Position numbers and translations under genes: made by a program. The notes below the pieces were generated by a model. The model made no database searches. It was not told the DNA's origin and saw only the letters and a program-made list of their open reading frames with translations. From Apilactobacillus sp. (GTDB lineage: Bacteria > Bacillota > Bacilli > Lactobacillales > Lactobacillaceae), in assembly GCF_025290035.1 (NCBI RefSeq), contig NZ_JAMBKT010000008.1, positions 1 to 38,182 on the forward strand: a stretch of DNA of 38,182 nt. The letters are read 5' to 3'. Shown piece by piece: positions 31,283 through 38,182 of this stretch (positions are counted from its first letter, which is position 1; each line of letters opens with the position of its first letter).

Positions 31283-32764
31283 TTGGCAACAGCAACTCGT
31301 GCCTTGTTCATGCTATTTGGTGCAACTGGTGACCTAGCTAAACGTAAATTATACCCATCTATTTTTAACCTATACAAAAAAGGTTACGTAGATAATGATC
31401 ACTTTGCATTAATTGGTACTGGTCGTCGTGAATGGAGCGATGAAACATTCCGTGATGTAATCGTGGAATCAGTCAGTGCTAACGCAGATAGTGAAGAACA
31501 AGCCAAAAGCTTCGCAAGTCATTTTTACTACATGGCACATGATGTAACTAATCCAGAACATTATGATGCATTAAGTGACTACGCTAACAAGTTAGATCAA
31601 CAATATGATACTAACGGAAATCGTATTTTCTATATTTCAATGGCTCCCAACTTCTTTGGGACTGTGGCACAAAACCTTAAAGCCCACAAATGTTTATCAG
31701 ATAATGGCGGTTTCAACCGTTTGATTATTGAAAAACCATTTGGTCGTGACTATGATTCTGCTGAGGAATTAAACAATGCACTTGGCAAATCATTTAATGA
31801 AAACCAAGTTTATCGAATCGACCATTACTTAGGTAAAGAAATGGTACAAAACGTGCTAGCACTTCGTTTTGGTAATCCACTAATTGAAGGTATTTGGAAC
31901 AACGAATACATCGACAACATTCAAGTAACTTTAGCTGAAAAGCTAGGAGTTGAAGAACGTGCTGGTTACTATGATGGTTCTGGTGCATTACGTGATATGG
32001 TGCAAAACCATACCATTCAAATGCTAACCATTCTAGCAATGGAAGACCCTATTTCATTTAAGGACGTTGACATTCGTCGTGAAAAGATTCGTGCGCTAAG
32101 AAGTATGCGTGTTTACACTGAAGATGAAGTTCGTCAAAACTTCGTTCGTGGACAATACGGTGCTAACGGTGACCAATTAGATTACCGTCACGAAGATAAT
32201 GTTCCTAACGATTCAATTACTGAAACTTATGTTGCCGGTAAAGTTTTATTTGAAAACAAACGCTGGAAGAACGTTCCTTTCTACATTAGAACTGGTAAGA
32301 TGTTAAGCGACAAGTTTACTCGTATTGACGTGGTCTTCAAGAAGCCACTAATCGATGTCTTCGCCGCAGCAAACGGTTCTGAAAGTGAACTAAACAACAA
32401 CGTACTTACTTTATTCGTAGACCCTGTCAACAAGATTATTCTACGTCTAAATGGTAAGAAGGCTGGACAAGGTATGGACATGCAACCAATCGAACTTACT
32501 CACACTCAAAGTGATGAAGAAAAGGCGATTACTCCAGAACCATACGAACGCTTAATCCATGATGCAATCTTAGGTAACGCTACTAACTTTGCTAGTTGGG
32601 ACGAAGTAAGTCGTGCCTGGGAATTCGCAGATGTTATCAGACAAGTTTGGGACAAGGATCAACCTAACTTCCCTAACTACACTCCTGGTTCAATGGGACC
32701 AGATGCAGCTGACGAATTGCTAGAACGCGATGGTCGTGCTTGGGTTTTTAACTCAAAGAAATAA
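31283..32764 (+). CDS. zwf: Glucose-6-phosphate 1-dehydrogenase
   Basis: A 493-residue enzyme that oxidises glucose 6-phosphate to 6-phosphogluconolactone with NADP+ (or NAD+). Rossmann motif FGATGDLAKRKLYPSIF at 12-28; LIIEKPFGRD; the signature with active-site His, RIDHYLGKEMVQNVLALRFGN split as RIDHYLGKEMVQ and NVLALRFGNP; YIRTGKML. The start is TTG at 31283 behind AAGGAGTGA. Followed by gnd after 80 bases: together the oxidative branch that feeds the phosphoketolase pathway of heterofermenters. Confidence 0.97.
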   Translation: MATATRALFMLFGATGDLAKRKLYPSIFNLYKKGYVDNDHFALIGTGRREWSDETFRDVIVESVSANADSEEQAKSFASHFYYMAHDVTNPEHYDALSDYANKLDQQYDTNGNRIFYISMAPNFFGTVAQNLKAHKCLSDNGGFNRLIIEKPFGRDYDSAEELNNALGKSFNENQVYRIDHYLGKEMVQNVLALRFGNPLIEGIWNNEYIDNIQVTLAEKLGVEERAGYYDGSGALRDMVQNHTIQMLTILAMEDPISFKDVDIRREKIRALRSMRVYTEDEVRQNFVRGQYGANGDQLDYRHEDNVPNDSITETYVAGKVLFENKRWKNVPFYIRTGKMLSDKFTRIDVVFKKPLIDVFAAANGSESELNNNVLTLFVDPVNKIILRLNGKKAGQGMDMQPIELTHTQSDEEKAITPEPYERLIHDAILGNATNFASWDEVSRAWEFADVIRQVWDKDQPNFPNYTPGSMGPDAADELLERDGRAWVFNSKK

Positions 32765-32844
32765 TTATATGACAATTGTCAATTAAAATGTTAAAATTTA
32801 AGTGTATATAAATACACAATTTTCTTTAAAAAGGAAGGTTTATA

Positions 32845-34284
32845 ATGGCTGACTCAAAAGCAAACATTGGTGTTGTTGGAATGGCTGTTATGGGTAAGAA
32901 CTTAGCCCTTAACATTGAAAGCCGTGGCTTCACTGTAGGTATTTACAACCGTTCAGCTTCAAAGACTGAAGTTGTAATGAAGGATCACGCAGAAAAGAAC
33001 TTGGTACCAAGTTACTCTGTTGAAGATTTTGTTAACTCTCTAGAAACTCCACGTCGTATCGTGATGATGGTTAAAGCCGGTCCTGCTACCGACGCAACTA
33101 TCGACGCACTTCTACCTTTACTAGACAAAGGTGATATCTTAATCGATGGTGGTAACACTAACTTCCATAACACTATGGAAAGAAATGCTAGACTAGATGA
33201 ATCAGGAATTAACTTCATTGGTATGGGTGTTTCTGGTGGTGAACTAGGTGCACTTCAAGGTCCATCACTAATGCCTGGTGGTCAAGAAGACGCATACAAA
33301 CTAGTAGAACCAATTTTAACTCAAATCGCTGCTAAAGCTAGCGATGGCAAACCATGTGTTTCATACATTGGACCAAATGGTGCCGGTCACTACGTAAAGA
33401 TGGTTCATAACGGTATTGAATACGGTGATGAACAATTAATCGATGAAAGTTACGACATTCTTCGTAACGGTGCTGGTATTGACATCGACGATTTAGCTGA
33501 TATCTTCAAGGAATGGAACAAGGGTGAACTAAACAGTTACCTAATCGAAATTACTGCTGATATCTTAACTAGAAAAGACGATTTAGGTGCTGACAAGAGC
33601 AAGCCTATCGTTGACATGATCTTAGACCGTGGTGCTAACAAGGGTACTGGTAAGTGGTCATCAGAAGATGCCATGGAAGTTGGTACTGACCAATCAGTTA
33701 TTACTGAATCAGTTTACGCTCGTTTCATCTCAATGCTAAAAGACGAACGTCTTGCAGCAGCTAAAGTATTAAACGGTCCTAAGGCTACTGACGTTATCAA
33801 CGATGACGAAAAGAAAGACTTAGTTGAACGTGTACGTAAAGCTCTATACTTTGGTAAGATCATGAGTTACGCACAAGGTTTCGAACAACTACGTTTCGCT
33901 TCAGAAAGCTATGACTGGAACTTGAAGTTCGGTGAACTAGCTCAAATCTGGCGTGAAGGTTGTATCATTCGTGCTCAATTCTTACAAAACATTACTGACG
34001 CTTTCGAAAAGGATGAAAACCTAACTAACCTATTGTTAGACCCATACTTCTCAGAAATCGCTAACAAGTACCAACAAGATGCTCGTGATGTTGTTGCTCT
34101 TGCAACTAAGGCTGGTATTCCAGTTCCATCACTTTCAGCAGCTGTTAACTACTACGATTCATACCGTGCTGAAGTATTACCTGCTAACTTACTACAAGCA
34201 CAACGTGACTACTTCGGTGCTCACACTTATGAACGTACTGACCGTGAAGGTAACTTCCATTACCCATGGTACGCTGAACAATAA
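32845..34284 (+). CDS. gnd: 6-phosphogluconate dehydrogenase (decarboxylating)
   Basis: A 479-residue enzyme converting 6-phosphogluconate to ribulose 5-phosphate, CO2 and NADPH. N-terminal [20 protein letters not shown]-binding motif, [15 protein letters not shown], the substrate site [21 protein letters not shown] split across residues 127-147, then [16 protein letters not shown] with the catalytic Lys and Asn, and the C-terminal dimer tail ([16 protein letters not shown]). AAGGAAGG precedes the ATG. Very regular codon use suggests high expression. Co-located with zwf. Confidence 0.98.
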   Translation: MADSKANIGVVGMAVMGKNLALNIESRGFTVGIYNRSASKTEVVMKDHAEKNLVPSYSVEDFVNSLETPRRIVMMVKAGPATDATIDALLPLLDKGDILIDGGNTNFHNTMERNARLDESGINFIGMGVSGGELGALQGPSLMPGGQEDAYKLVEPILTQIAAKASDGKPCVSYIGPNGAGHYVKMVHNGIEYGDEQLIDESYDILRNGAGIDIDDLADIFKEWNKGELNSYLIEITADILTRKDDLGADKSKPIVDMILDRGANKGTGKWSSEDAMEVGTDQSVITESVYARFISMLKDERLAAAKVLNGPKATDVINDDEKKDLVERVRKALYFGKIMSYAQGFEQLRFASESYDWNLKFGELAQIWREGCIIRAQFLQNITDAFEKDENLTNLLLDPYFSEIANKYQQDARDVVALATKAGIPVPSLSAAVNYYDSYRAEVLPANLLQAQRDYFGAHTYERTDREGNFHYPWYAEQ

Positions 34285-34301
34285 GATAATTATTGATCAT
34301 A

Positions 34302-34333
34302 ATAAAAAGAGACGATTAAATCGTCTCTTTTTT
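34302..34333 (+). terminator. Terminator of gnd
   Basis: AAAGAGACGAT and ATCGTCTCTTT pair around TAA, with A5 before and T6 after. Ends the zwf-gnd unit. Confidence 0.92.
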
Positions 34334-34425
34334 AGTACATACTAGTTTATAATGATTACTAATTGCAAATGAATATAAATAAGAATATAATGAAGGCAAT
34401 CTTAAAATAAGAAAGGTTGTTTTCA

Positions 34426-35964
34426 ATGGCAAATGAAAAAGTCTATACAGATTATTTCTTTTACGAACCTGCTTTTAACACCCATGACGGTGGCTATATT
34501 CCACTAGAAGCTACTGATGTGGCACCACAAAAGCTAAAGGTTCCAGAATTACTAACTCCTGATAAGGAAACTGATACAGATATGTATTACACTGTTATTT
34601 CCCAAGCAGGAGAAGCTAATATTATGCCTGGTAAAGCGACACAAACTTGGGGTTATAATCAATCACTATTGGGTAAAACAATTTTATTCAAACGTGGTAA
34701 GAACATCCATGTGACTGTCAAAAATGAATTACCAGAATTAACTACATATCATTGGCACGGCTTAAACGTTCCCGGCGATATCGATGGTGGTTGTCATACC
34801 CCTGTTTATCCTGGCGAAAGTAAAGTTTTAAACTTCAAATGTGATCAACCTGCTGCTACATTATGGTTGCATGCTCATCCTTGCCCATCAACTGCTGAAC
34901 AAGTCTGGCACGGTCTAGCGACTGCAGTTGTCGTCAAAGATGAACATGAGGCAACTTTGCCAATCCCTAGAAATTATGGTGTCGATGATATTCCGGTCAT
35001 TTTACAAGACCGTCACTTCGATGAAAATAATCAATGGGATTACAAAGCCGACTATGATCCAGATGGTGTGCAAGGTCCTACAGCGATGATTAACGGAACT
35101 GTTAACCCATATTTTGATGTAACAACCCAAAAGGTGCGTCTTCGTTTACTAGATGGTGCTAATCGTCGTGAATGGCGCCTTCATTTCTCAGACGATTTAG
35201 AATTCACCCAAATTGCTGGTGATGGTAGTCTATTAACTCACCCTGTTAAGTTCACTCATTTATTGATTACCTGTGCTGAAAGACAAGAAATTGTCGTTGA
35301 CTTCGGTAAATACAAAGCTGGTGACGAAGTTGTCCTATACTCTGATGATGTCGCAATCATGCACTTCCGCATTCATGATTACGAAAAAGATGACAGCGTG
35401 ATTCCAGACACCCTTTTTGAAATGAATACTCCAGAAGTTACAAAAGATACTGCAGTCCGCCACGTCGTAATGTCTGGTATGGATGAAGAAGTAGCTTTAG
35501 ATGGTAAGAAGTTCGATATGGAACGCATCGATGCTAAACAAACGATGGGAAACTGCGAAATCTGGGAAGTTACTAATACTAATGATTGTGAAGGCGGCAT
35601 GGTTCACCCTTTCCATATGCACGGCTGCCAATTTGAAGTTCTCGACCGTAATGGTCATGCCCCTTATCCTAATGAAACTGGATTAAAGGATACAATCGGT
35701 GTTAACCCAGATGAAACCGTTCGTTTCAAAGCTTGGTTTGACCATCCTGGTATTTTTATGTATCATTGCCACATCATCGAACATGAAGATGGTGGTATGA
35801 TGGCACAAATTCAAGTTGATGATCCAGAAAATCCACAAGAATTCCATATAACTAAGATGGATGAATTGATGAACGCATTCGCTGAAGAACGTGGTGTTGC
35901 CGTTGAAGATTTAGAATTAAGCGGTATGTCATGTTACGAACATATGGATCATATGAAAATGTAA
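34426..35964 (+). CDS. Multicopper oxidase (laccase-like)
   Basis: A 512-residue three-cupredoxin-domain oxidase with all copper ligands: His109/His111 (HWHG), His149/His151 (HAHP), His394/397/399 (HPFHMHG) and HCHIIEH (447-453, the type 1 Cys448, with an axial Met458 in EDGGMM). It couples one-electron oxidation of phenols, Cu(I) or other substrates to reduction of O2 to water. There is no signal peptide, so it is probably cytoplasmic, as in other lactic bacteria; amine or phenol oxidation or copper detoxification are possible. ATG at 34426 behind AAAGG; the upstream TTG at 34417 lies in that site. Confidence 0.95.
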   Translation: MANEKVYTDYFFYEPAFNTHDGGYIPLEATDVAPQKLKVPELLTPDKETDTDMYYTVISQAGEANIMPGKATQTWGYNQSLLGKTILFKRGKNIHVTVKNELPELTTYHWHGLNVPGDIDGGCHTPVYPGESKVLNFKCDQPAATLWLHAHPCPSTAEQVWHGLATAVVVKDEHEATLPIPRNYGVDDIPVILQDRHFDENNQWDYKADYDPDGVQGPTAMINGTVNPYFDVTTQKVRLRLLDGANRREWRLHFSDDLEFTQIAGDGSLLTHPVKFTHLLITCAERQEIVVDFGKYKAGDEVVLYSDDVAIMHFRIHDYEKDDSVIPDTLFEMNTPEVTKDTAVRHVVMSGMDEEVALDGKKFDMERIDAKQTMGNCEIWEVTNTNDCEGGMVHPFHMHGCQFEVLDRNGHAPYPNETGLKDTIGVNPDETVRFKAWFDHPGIFMYHCHIIEHEDGGMMAQIQVDDPENPQEFHITKMDELMNAFAEERGVAVEDLELSGMSCYEHMDHMKM

Positions 35965-35970
35965 TTAATA

Positions 35971-36003
35971 AAGAGTTAATCTGGCCCGGATTGGCTCTTT
36001 TTT
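35971..36003 (+). terminator. Terminator of the multicopper oxidase gene
   Basis: AAGAGTTAATC pairs with GATTGGCTCTT (two G-U pairs) around TGGCCCG, followed by T6. Confidence 0.85.
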
Positions 36004-36042
36004 AGTTTCATTATAGAAACATAAATATTTTAAGATGAAATG

Positions 36043-36071
36043 TTGTCAAAAATAAAAAAATGGTGTAAGAT
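36043..36071 (+). promoter_or_regulatory. Promoter of the structured-RNA unit
   Basis: TTGTCA (36043-36048), 17 bases, TAAGAT (36066-36071): a good vegetative promoter directly after the multicopper oxidase terminator. The start site would be near 36078, inside the palindrome ATTGT-A-ACAAT (36076-36086), which could bind a regulator. Confidence 0.65.
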
Positions 36072-36112
36072 AAACATTGTAACAATACTAGATAAAAAAG
36101 GAGTGAACAACA

Positions 36113-36199
36113 ATGACAGAATTAACCTTTGATCCAGGAGCGTCGAAAGATCATTCTATCAAGGGAGAATTAATGTCAGAAGTTGTTTCAATTCTATAA
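36113..36199 (+). CDS. 28-residue ORF at the head of the structured RNA
   Basis: ATG at 36113, nine bases after AAAAAGGAG, reads MTELTFDPGASKDHSIKGEL then MSEVVSIL and stops at 36197-36199. A second well-placed site, AAGGGAG, precedes the internal ATG at 36173. The stop codon's last base is the first base of the long hairpin, so a translating ribosome would stop right at its foot. Could be a leader peptide that controls the RNA fold, a small bioactive peptide, or the start of a gene interrupted by the RNA element. No family recognised. Confidence 0.5.
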   Translation: MTELTFDPGASKDHSIKGELMSEVVSIL

Positions 36200-36313
36200 G
36201 CTTAAGGATTGAGATAACCTTTGACAGTTAATTTTCCCGAATCAACATAATCATATAAATAGATTATTAGATGGAGAATTGACTGTTGTTGGTTATCTCA
36301 GTATCCTTTAGCT
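36199..36313 (+). repeat. Long-range inverted repeat (main hairpin of the structured RNA)
   Basis: Nested paired blocks: AGCTTAAGGAT (36199-36209) with ATCCTTTAGCT (36303-36313), one mismatch; GAGATAACC (36211-36219) with GGTTATCTC (36291-36299), perfect; GACAGTTAATTTTC (36223-36236) with GAGAATTGACTGTT (36274-36287), 14 of 14 paired counting three G-U; apical TAATC/GATTA (36248-36266). The G-U pairs sit on one strand only, as expected for RNA rather than a DNA palindrome. Confidence 0.85.
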
Positions 36314-36576
36314 GCAGGCTTAGCGGTGACACGCTAATTAACAGTGACATGTTAGCGGCTAATAACAGTAATTTAAAATTGAATATTTAATAATTGCTTG
36401 ATGATGCTTCACCTTCTGGGGAACTAGTTGGGGAGGTATGGACAACAGTTTATACACTACTAAATCTATGTAGATAAACTGAGTAATTATGAGATTACAC
36501 AGAAATCTTCGTTGAGTCCACGGGGACGTGGCCTTACGCCAAAGTAATTGCTACTTATCTACGACAATATAATTAT

Positions 36577-36608
36577 AAAAGAGACAACTTTGAAGGTTGT
36601 CTCTTTTT
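36577..36608 (+). terminator. Terminator of the structured RNA
   Basis: GAGACAAC (36581-36588) pairs with GTTGTCTC (36596-36603) around TTTGAAG, A4 before and T5 after. Confidence 0.9.
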
Positions 36609-36619
36609 CGTACTATAAA

Positions 36620-36653
36620 TAAAAAGCCCCAATCATAAGGATTGAGGCTTTTT
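36620..36653 (-). terminator. Terminator of the symporter gene
   Basis: AAAAGCC..CAATC pairs with GATTG..GGCTTTT with a single mismatch, T and A runs on both sides; it lies just after the symporter stop codon on the minus strand. Confidence 0.88.
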
Positions 36654-36663
36654 ACATTAATGA

Positions 36664-37932
36664 TTATTTAATTCCAATTGATTTTAGATAAGTTTGTTCC
36701 TTACCTTGATCAAATTCTTTTTCTGATTTACCGATAATCACAGTTGCTAGAGAATTACCAATAACGTTAACTGCAGTTCTTGCCATATCAATAAAACGGT
36801 CAATACCAGCAATAAATGTTAATCCGGAAACTGGAATACCAACAGTTGAAACAGTGGCTAATAAGACCACAAATGAGGCTCCTGGAACCCCTGCCATACC
36901 TTTTGAAGTAATCATTAGTGCAACTAATAATGTTAGTTGTTGACCGATTGATAAATGAATACCATATGCTTGAGCTAAGAATAACGCAGCAAGTGATTGA
37001 TAGATAGCTGAACCATCTAAGTTAAATGTGTATCCAGTTGGAATAACGAATGAAACAATTGATGTACTGACACCAAATTTAGTCATCTTATCAATACTTC
37101 TAGGTAGTGCTGCTTCTGAACTGGCTGTTGAGAATGCTAACACCGCTTCTTCTTTAACTACCTTTAGTAGAGTAGTAATTTTGAAGCCGAAAATACGTGC
37201 AGCTAACCCCATTACTACTAGTACGAATACAATCATAGTTAAGTAAGTTAATAGCACGAAATAACCTAGTGGCAATAATGCTGATACTCCTAGCTCTGCT
37301 AAAGTAACTCCAATCAATGCACAAACTCCTATTGGAGAAAGCTTCATGATCCAACCAGTAATCTTAAACATTACTTGTGAAACCGCATTTAAGAAATCAA
37401 CAATAACTTTACCTTTTTCACCAATAGCTGCAGTTCCTAAACCAAAAAATACTGAGAAAACGATGATTGGCATCATATCACCACTACTAATAGAATTGAA
37501 GATATTAACTGGAATTAAGCCGATTAATGTCCCCCAAATACCAGTGTGGTTAGCAGTCTTTGCAGTAGTCATATATTGAGTAATATCAGTAGCATGTAAT
37601 GAATGAACATTGATAAAGTCTCCTGGATGGAAAACATTACCAACAATTAAACCTAAAATAATTGCGATTGTGGTCATAATTTCGAAGTATAAAATAGTTT
37701 TTCCACCAATACGACCTAATTTATGAATGTCACCAATATTTGCGATACCGACAGTTAAGCATGATACCACGATTGGAACAACAATCATTTGAATTAAACG
37801 AATAAACATAGTACCAATACTTTGCATTGCTGTAATCGCTGTAGTGTTCTTATAGAACACTAAACCTAGAATAATTCCTAAAACTAATCCAATCAGGATT
37901 TGCCATCCTAGGGTAATTTTTATTTTCTTCAT
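36664..37932 (-). CDS. Dicarboxylate/amino acid:cation symporter (DAACS, GltP/DctA family)
   Basis: A 422-residue elevator-type transporter taking up glutamate, aspartate or C4-dicarboxylates with Na+ or H+. Family signatures: the serine-rich HP1 tip FSTASSEAALPRSIDKM, the helix 7 motif GYTFNLDGSAIYQ (family N-x-D-G-T/S), HP2 SKGMAGVPGASFVVL and the helix 8 end GIDRFIDMARTAVNVIGN with the substrate-binding Asp and Arg. GGGAG lies eight bases before the ATG at 37932; an ATG at 37956 would place that site inside the gene. Substrate not decidable. Confidence 0.94.
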   Translation of the reverse strand: MKKIKITLGWQILIGLVLGIILGLVFYKNTTAITAMQSIGTMFIRLIQMIVVPIVVSCLTVGIANIGDIHKLGRIGGKTILYFEIMTTIAIILGLIVGNVFHPGDFINVHSLHATDITQYMTTAKTANHTGIWGTLIGLIPVNIFNSISSGDMMPIIVFSVFFGLGTAAIGEKGKVIVDFLNAVSQVMFKITGWIMKLSPIGVCALIGVTLAELGVSALLPLGYFVLLTYLTMIVFVLVVMGLAARIFGFKITTLLKVVKEEAVLAFSTASSEAALPRSIDKMTKFGVSTSIVSFVIPTGYTFNLDGSAIYQSLAALFLAQAYGIHLSIGQQLTLLVALMITSKGMAGVPGASFVVLLATVSTVGIPVSGLTFIAGIDRFIDMARTAVNVIGNSLATVIIGKSEKEFDQGKEQTYLKSIGIK

Positions 37933-38087
37933 AATGAAGGCTCCCTTTTTTAACACATATTATTTCAATTTTATCATAAATTCCTAATAATTTCTGAATT
38001 TATTAGGAAAGAGTTTCTATATTGATGATAATCATACTGGTTTAAATAATAAAAACACCTAAACATCAAGTTATTTATTAATGGCAC

Positions 38088-38120
38088 AAAAAAAGAGCTA
38101 CCATAAAGGTAACTCCTTTT
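38088..38120 (-). terminator. Terminator of the rRNA operon
   Basis: On the minus strand GAGTTACC pairs with GGTAGCTC around TTTAT (one G-U pair) and runs into T7, directly after the 5S rRNA end. Confidence 0.88.
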
Positions 38121-38125
38121 ATAAA

Positions 38126-38182
38126 TTGCGCGGCGACTTCCTACCCTCGCAGAGGGCGATCCCTCAACTACTCTTGGCGTTT
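38126..38182 (-). rRNA. rrf: 5S ribosomal RNA, 3' part (cut by the window edge)
   Basis: The minus strand reads AACGCCAAGAGTAGTTGAGGG then ATCGCCCTCTGCGAGGGTAGG and AAGTCGCCGCGC, the 3' half of a bacterial 5S rRNA (helix IV/V region with the GAGGGTAGGAAG-type loop E segment). The 5' half and the rest of the rrn operon lie right of the window. Confidence 0.9.

Larger units (their letters stand above)
36078..36609 (+). ncRNA. Candidate large structured RNA (about 530 nt)
   Basis: An isolated transcription unit with its own promoter (36043) and intrinsic terminator (36577), and, past a 28-codon ORF, no coding potential. Elements in order: a long-range hairpin 36199-36313; twin hairpins with the same GTGACA loop (36320-36337 and 36339-36354); ACCTTC/GGAGGT (36411-36437); GTTTA..CTAC/GTAG..TAAAC (36448-36479); GTAAT/ATTAC (36483-36498); CCACG-GGGA-CGTGG with a GNRA-type loop (36518-36531); terminator. 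I do not recognise tmRNA, RNase P, 6S, SRP, T-box or group I/II intron cores. It may belong to a known large RNA class of lactobacilli (for example ROOL- or GOLLD-like) or be new. Confidence 0.65.

Noticed and set aside
36199-36609. Group I or group II intron, or a mobile element RNA (for example an omega RNA)
   Set aside because: No domain V-like hairpin, no group I core segments, no reverse transcriptase, homing nuclease, TnpB or IscB gene nearby, and no second exon.
36078-36609. tmRNA, RNase P RNA, 6S RNA or SRP RNA
   Set aside because: None of their conserved core sequences (for example a tmRNA tag frame with CCA end, or the GAGGAAAGTCC of RNase P) is present.
38085-38125. A tRNA gene next to the 5S rRNA
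   Set aside because: The sequence is the 5S 3' end and an intrinsic terminator; no cloverleaf can be drawn.

Overview
The window looks like the chromosome of an AT-rich, Gram-positive, heterofermentative lactic acid bacterium (Lactobacillaceae; a Fructilactobacillus/Apilactobacillus-like relative is my guess, not a proof). Support: low G+C, strong AGGAGG-type ribosome sites, many U-tailed hairpin terminators, TTG starts, a CIRCE-controlled small heat-shock gene, a zwf-gnd pair (oxidative branch of the phosphoketolase pathway) and a three-gene GtrA/GT39/GT2 cell-wall glycosylation cluster.

Layout. (1) 1-6403: type II-A CRISPR-Cas on the minus strand, cas9-cas1-cas2-csn2 running into the first repeat of an array that leaves the window on the left. 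The tracrRNA lies divergently upstream of cas9, and its promoter and the cas9 promoter appear to share one palindromic -35 hexamer. (2) 6483-9532: a Sau3AI-like (GATC) restriction-modification pair, divergent, with overlapping -10 boxes and a GATC site inside the methyltransferase -35 box; a two-helix membrane protein follows the methyltransferase. (3) 9531-13488: a small orphan gene, then a three-gene operon made of a MORC/MutL-like GHKL ATPase, an unknown protein and a DUF6339-type protein. This is a candidate defence module attached to the restriction system. Regions 1-3 form one defence island of about 13.5 kb. (4) 13476-17830: a minus-strand cluster of small uncharacterised genes, including what looks like a duplicated two-gene unit (B-A-B-A in transcription order). 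(5) 17927-25852: hsp20, a secreted GH25 lysozyme with an unusual mRNA leader, an OmpR-type two-component system, and the divergent glycosylation operon. (6) 25878-31037: CNNM/CorC-type membrane protein, NrdI, an MDR oxidoreductase, a TetR regulator and an MFS transporter. (7) 31283-36003: zwf, gnd and a multicopper oxidase. (8) 36043-36609: an autonomous transcription unit with its own promoter and terminator that encodes a 28-codon ORF followed by several hundred bases of highly structured, non-coding RNA. (9) 36620-38182: a dicarboxylate/amino-acid symporter, and at the right edge the 3' part of a 5S rRNA, so an rrn operon lies just outside.

The best candidates for something undescribed are the structured RNA at about 36078-36609 and the GHKL ATPase/DUF6339 operon at 9920-13462. 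The compact promoter arrangements in the CRISPR and restriction loci are also unusual and can be checked directly. Family calls rest on reading motifs and on memory of families; no database search was possible.
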